A stretch of DNA of 64,000 nucleotides, from the NCBI RefSeq assembly GCF_947501425.1, contig NZ_CANMVN010000006.1, positions 186,001-250,000 on the forward strand. The letters run 5' to 3'. Shown in pieces: positions 61,770 through 64,000 of the stretch (the first letter of the stretch is position 1; each line of letters begins with the position of its first letter). Below the pieces are notes generated by a model. It saw only the letters and a list, made by a program, of their open reading frames with translations, did no database searches and was not told where the DNA came from. The position numbers were made by a program, and so were the translations under genes. Source of the stretch: an uncultured Psychroserpens sp. Lineage in GTDB: Bacteria; Bacteroidota; Bacteroidia; Flavobacteriales; Flavobacteriaceae.

Positions 61770-63974
61770 ATGACTGAAGTAGAGATTGAAAAAGAAAATG
61801 CAGAGATTGCCAAAGCCTACAAAGAGCTTTTAAAAGTAAGTTATCAAACGCTTACAAAAGAAGACAAAAAACTCATTCGCCAAGCGTTTGAAGTTGCTGT
61901 AGATGCACATAACGGTCAACGCAGAAAATCTGGAGAAGCTTACATCTTCCATCCTATTGCTGTAGCTAAAATTGTAGCTAGCGAAATTGGATTGGATGCC
62001 ACATGTATAGCTGCTGCACTACTTCATGATGTTGTTGAAGATAATCCCGATTACACCAAAGATGATATTGAACGTTTATTTGGTGAAACTGTGGCGCGTA
62101 TAGTTGACGGATTGACAAAAATTTCCTCACTTAGTAAAGATGCAGATGTATCGACACAAGCAGAGAATTTCAGAAAAATGTTATTGACGCTTAATGATGA
62201 TGTACGTGTAATCATTATCAAAATTGCCGATCGTCTTCACAATATGCAAACCATGGATTCCATGCGTCGTGATAAGCAAGAGAAAATTGCTTCGGAAACC
62301 TTATACATTTATGCACCTCTGGCACATCGAATAGGCTTGTATAATATCAAAACCGAATTAGAGGATCTCGGATTAAAATATACCGAACCTGAAGTTTACA
62401 ATGATCTTGCTGAAAAAATGCAGGAAAGTAAAGAAGAACAGGACCAGTACATCAAAACATTTTCTAAAGCAGTCAAAGAATCTTTAGACAAAGAAGGGCT
62501 CAATTATGAGATTAAAGGACGTCCAAAATCAATTTACTCCATACGAAAGAAGATTCTAAAACAAGGGGTTGATTTTGAAGAGATCTACGATAAGTTTGCT
62601 GTTCGGATTATCTATAAATCAGATTTCAAAAATGAAAAGTTTATTGCCTGGAAAATTTATTCCATTGTAACTGATAATTTTATTCCTAATCCTACCCGAT
62701 TGAGAGATTGGATATCATCTCCTAAATCTACTGGCTATGAAGCACTTCATATTACAGTTATGGGACCTAAGAATCGATGGGTCGAAGTTCAGATTCGAAG
62801 TGAACGTATGAATGAAATTGCAGAAAAAGGTTATGCAGCACACTATAAATATAAACAAGGAAATGCTGAAGATGCTCTAGACACATGGATTGATAAACTT
62901 CAGGAAGCTCTGGAAAGTAATGAGACCAATGCTGTAGATTTCGTTGAACAATTTAAACTCAACCTCTATTCAAAAGAAATATTCGTATTCTCACCTAAAG
63001 GAGATCTTAAATCATTACCTAAAGGTGCCACACCATTAGATTTTGCATTTAGTGTACATACCGAAGTTGGAATGAAAACCAGAGGCGCCAAAGTCAATGG
63101 TAAGCTTGTGCCACTGAGTCATGAATTGCAAAGTGGCGACCAAGTTGAAATTCTAACGTCAGATAACGTAAAACCAAATCGAAACTGGTTAGATTATGCT
63201 ACAACAGCTCGAGCGAGAAGCAAAATAAAATCGTCGCTTAAAGCAGAGAAAAAAGAAGTTGCCGAAGATGGAAAAGAAATTCTAAGACGTAAGCTAAAAC
63301 AGCTTAAAATTACACTGGATGAAAAAACAGTAAATGAAATGGTCAATCATTTCAAACTAAAAACCAGTTTGGATCTTTTTTATCGTATTGGAATTGGTAC
63401 TATAGACAACAAAATGCTCAAAGAATATGCATCTTCTCGAAGCAACATGTTTATGAGTTATATTAAGAATAAGATTCGTAAACCGTCGGTTGCTCCAGAT
63501 ATCAATAAGGATGAGATTACTTCCAAATATGATCAGCTTGTTTTTGGTAAAGAAGAGCAGAAATTAGACTATAAATTATCTGAATGCTGCAATCCTATTC
63601 CAGGAGATCCTGTATTTGGTTTTCTAACTATTAATGATGGCATCAAAGTTCATAAAAAGAATTGCCCAAATGCTCTAAGCTTACAGTCTAACTATGCCTA
63701 CCGAATCATGCTGGCAAAATGGATTGACTCAACACAACAAGAATTTGCAACACAGATCAAGCTTTCAGGTATAGATAATTTAGGGTTGGTCAATAATATT
63801 ACAGAAGTGATTTCATCAAACATGCATGTGAATATGAAAAGTATTAGTTTTGAGTCTGATGATGGTGTATTTACGGGTAAAATCAATGTAGTCGTAACTA
63901 ATAATAACATGCTGAAAAAACTTATTGATAATCTTAAAAAAATTAATGGTATCGATAAGGTAACCAGAGTGTAA
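61770..63974 (+). CDS. RelA/SpoT family (p)ppGpp synthetase/hydrolase
   Basis: 734 residues with all domains of a long bifunctional Rel. The hydrolase HD domain has LLHDVVEDNPDYTKDDIE near residue 87 and KIADRLHNMQTM; the synthetase domain has RPKSIYSIRKKILKQGVDFEEIYD and GYEALHITVMGP. TGS (IFVFSPKGDLKSLPKGATPLDFAFSVH) and a C-terminal ACT-type domain (NLGLVNNITEVISSNMHVN) regulate it. It balances (p)ppGpp under starvation. The start ATG at 61770 gives a normal N-terminus. A TAAATTTG promoter -7 element for the next gene lies at 63983-63990. Confidence 0.95.
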   Translation: MTEVEIEKENAEIAKAYKELLKVSYQTLTKEDKKLIRQAFEVAVDAHNGQRRKSGEAYIFHPIAVAKIVASEIGLDATCIAAALLHDVVEDNPDYTKDDIERLFGETVARIVDGLTKISSLSKDADVSTQAENFRKMLLTLNDDVRVIIIKIADRLHNMQTMDSMRRDKQEKIASETLYIYAPLAHRIGLYNIKTELEDLGLKYTEPEVYNDLAEKMQESKEEQDQYIKTFSKAVKESLDKEGLNYEIKGRPKSIYSIRKKILKQGVDFEEIYDKFAVRIIYKSDFKNEKFIAWKIYSIVTDNFIPNPTRLRDWISSPKSTGYEALHITVMGPKNRWVEVQIRSERMNEIAEKGYAAHYKYKQGNAEDALDTWIDKLQEALESNETNAVDFVEQFKLNLYSKEIFVFSPKGDLKSLPKGATPLDFAFSVHTEVGMKTRGAKVNGKLVPLSHELQSGDQVEILTSDNVKPNRNWLDYATTARARSKIKSSLKAEKKEVAEDGKEILRRKLKQLKITLDEKTVNEMVNHFKLKTSLDLFYRIGIGTIDNKMLKEYASSRSNMFMSYIKNKIRKPSVAPDINKDEITSKYDQLVFGKEEQKLDYKLSECCNPIPGDPVFGFLTINDGIKVHKKNCPNALSLQSNYAYRIMLAKWIDSTQQEFATQIKLSGIDNLGLVNNITEVISSNMHVNMKSISFESDDGVFTGKINVVVTNNNMLKKLIDNLKKINGIDKVTRV

Positions 63975-64000
63975 AAATTGTGTAAATTTGTGGCGGAATT

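Overview
The window is a chromosomal segment of a low-GC member of the Bacteroidota, almost certainly a marine Flavobacteriaceae. The evidence is a GldI gliding-motility isomerase, two proteins with type IX secretion (T9SS) C-terminal sorting domains, promoters of the Bacteroidota type (TTTG, 19 bases, then TAnnTTTG), many short lipoproteins and flavobacterial gene neighbourhoods such as parA-parB-DUF5683-dapB-lepB and mutL-ribH-recF. The genus cannot be fixed from the sequence alone.

Layout. 1-2.7 kb: the end of a methyltransferase gene, a lipoprotein, then tRNA-Pro and tRNA-Arg followed by a tandem array of a small GIY-YIG nuclease gene whose 380-bp unit carries a damaged tRNA-Arg tail. 2.8-10.1 kb: a PQQ-type sugar dehydrogenase with a cytochrome c, then udk, an FtsB/DivIC-like gene and both methylmalonyl-CoA mutase subunits with two lipoprotein genes between them. 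10.06-13.82 kb: a complete four-gene type II CBASS anti-phage operon on the minus strand (CD-NTase, Cap2 E1/E2, Cap3 JAB protease, NucC nuclease). A divergent small-RNA candidate with its own promoter and terminator lies at about 13.9-14.0 kb. 14.2-15.7 kb: a gene broken by a stop codon, an RDD protein and a small membrane protein.

15.9-32.9 kb is housekeeping: an M16 peptidase, ParAB, DapB, signal peptidase, WbqC, rhomboids, MutL, RibH, a TPR protein, RecF and DUF721. 32.9-39.4 kb looks like variable cargo between the DUF721 gene and ndk. It holds a phosphatase-like gene whose first codon is ATA, a penicillin acylase, a two-gene ParA-like ATPase plus HEPN RNase module that may be a second defence system, an unknown acidic protein and a DUF481 protein. 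39.4-64 kb returns to core and envelope functions: Ndk, NrnA, GldI, a cyclophilin-FKBP fusion, PepD, DUF3810, two amidohydrolases, a giant T9SS adhesin-like protein, a TrmH-type methyltransferase, an M48 protease, unknown membrane proteins, an arylsulfotransferase-like T9SS protein and RelA/SpoT.

The points most worth following are the CBASS operon with NucC as effector and a CD-NTase ending in glycine (the expected Cap2 substrate), the small-RNA candidate beside it, the ParA-HEPN pair, and the tRNA-linked GIY-YIG array. All family names are assigned by reading motifs; no database search was run.
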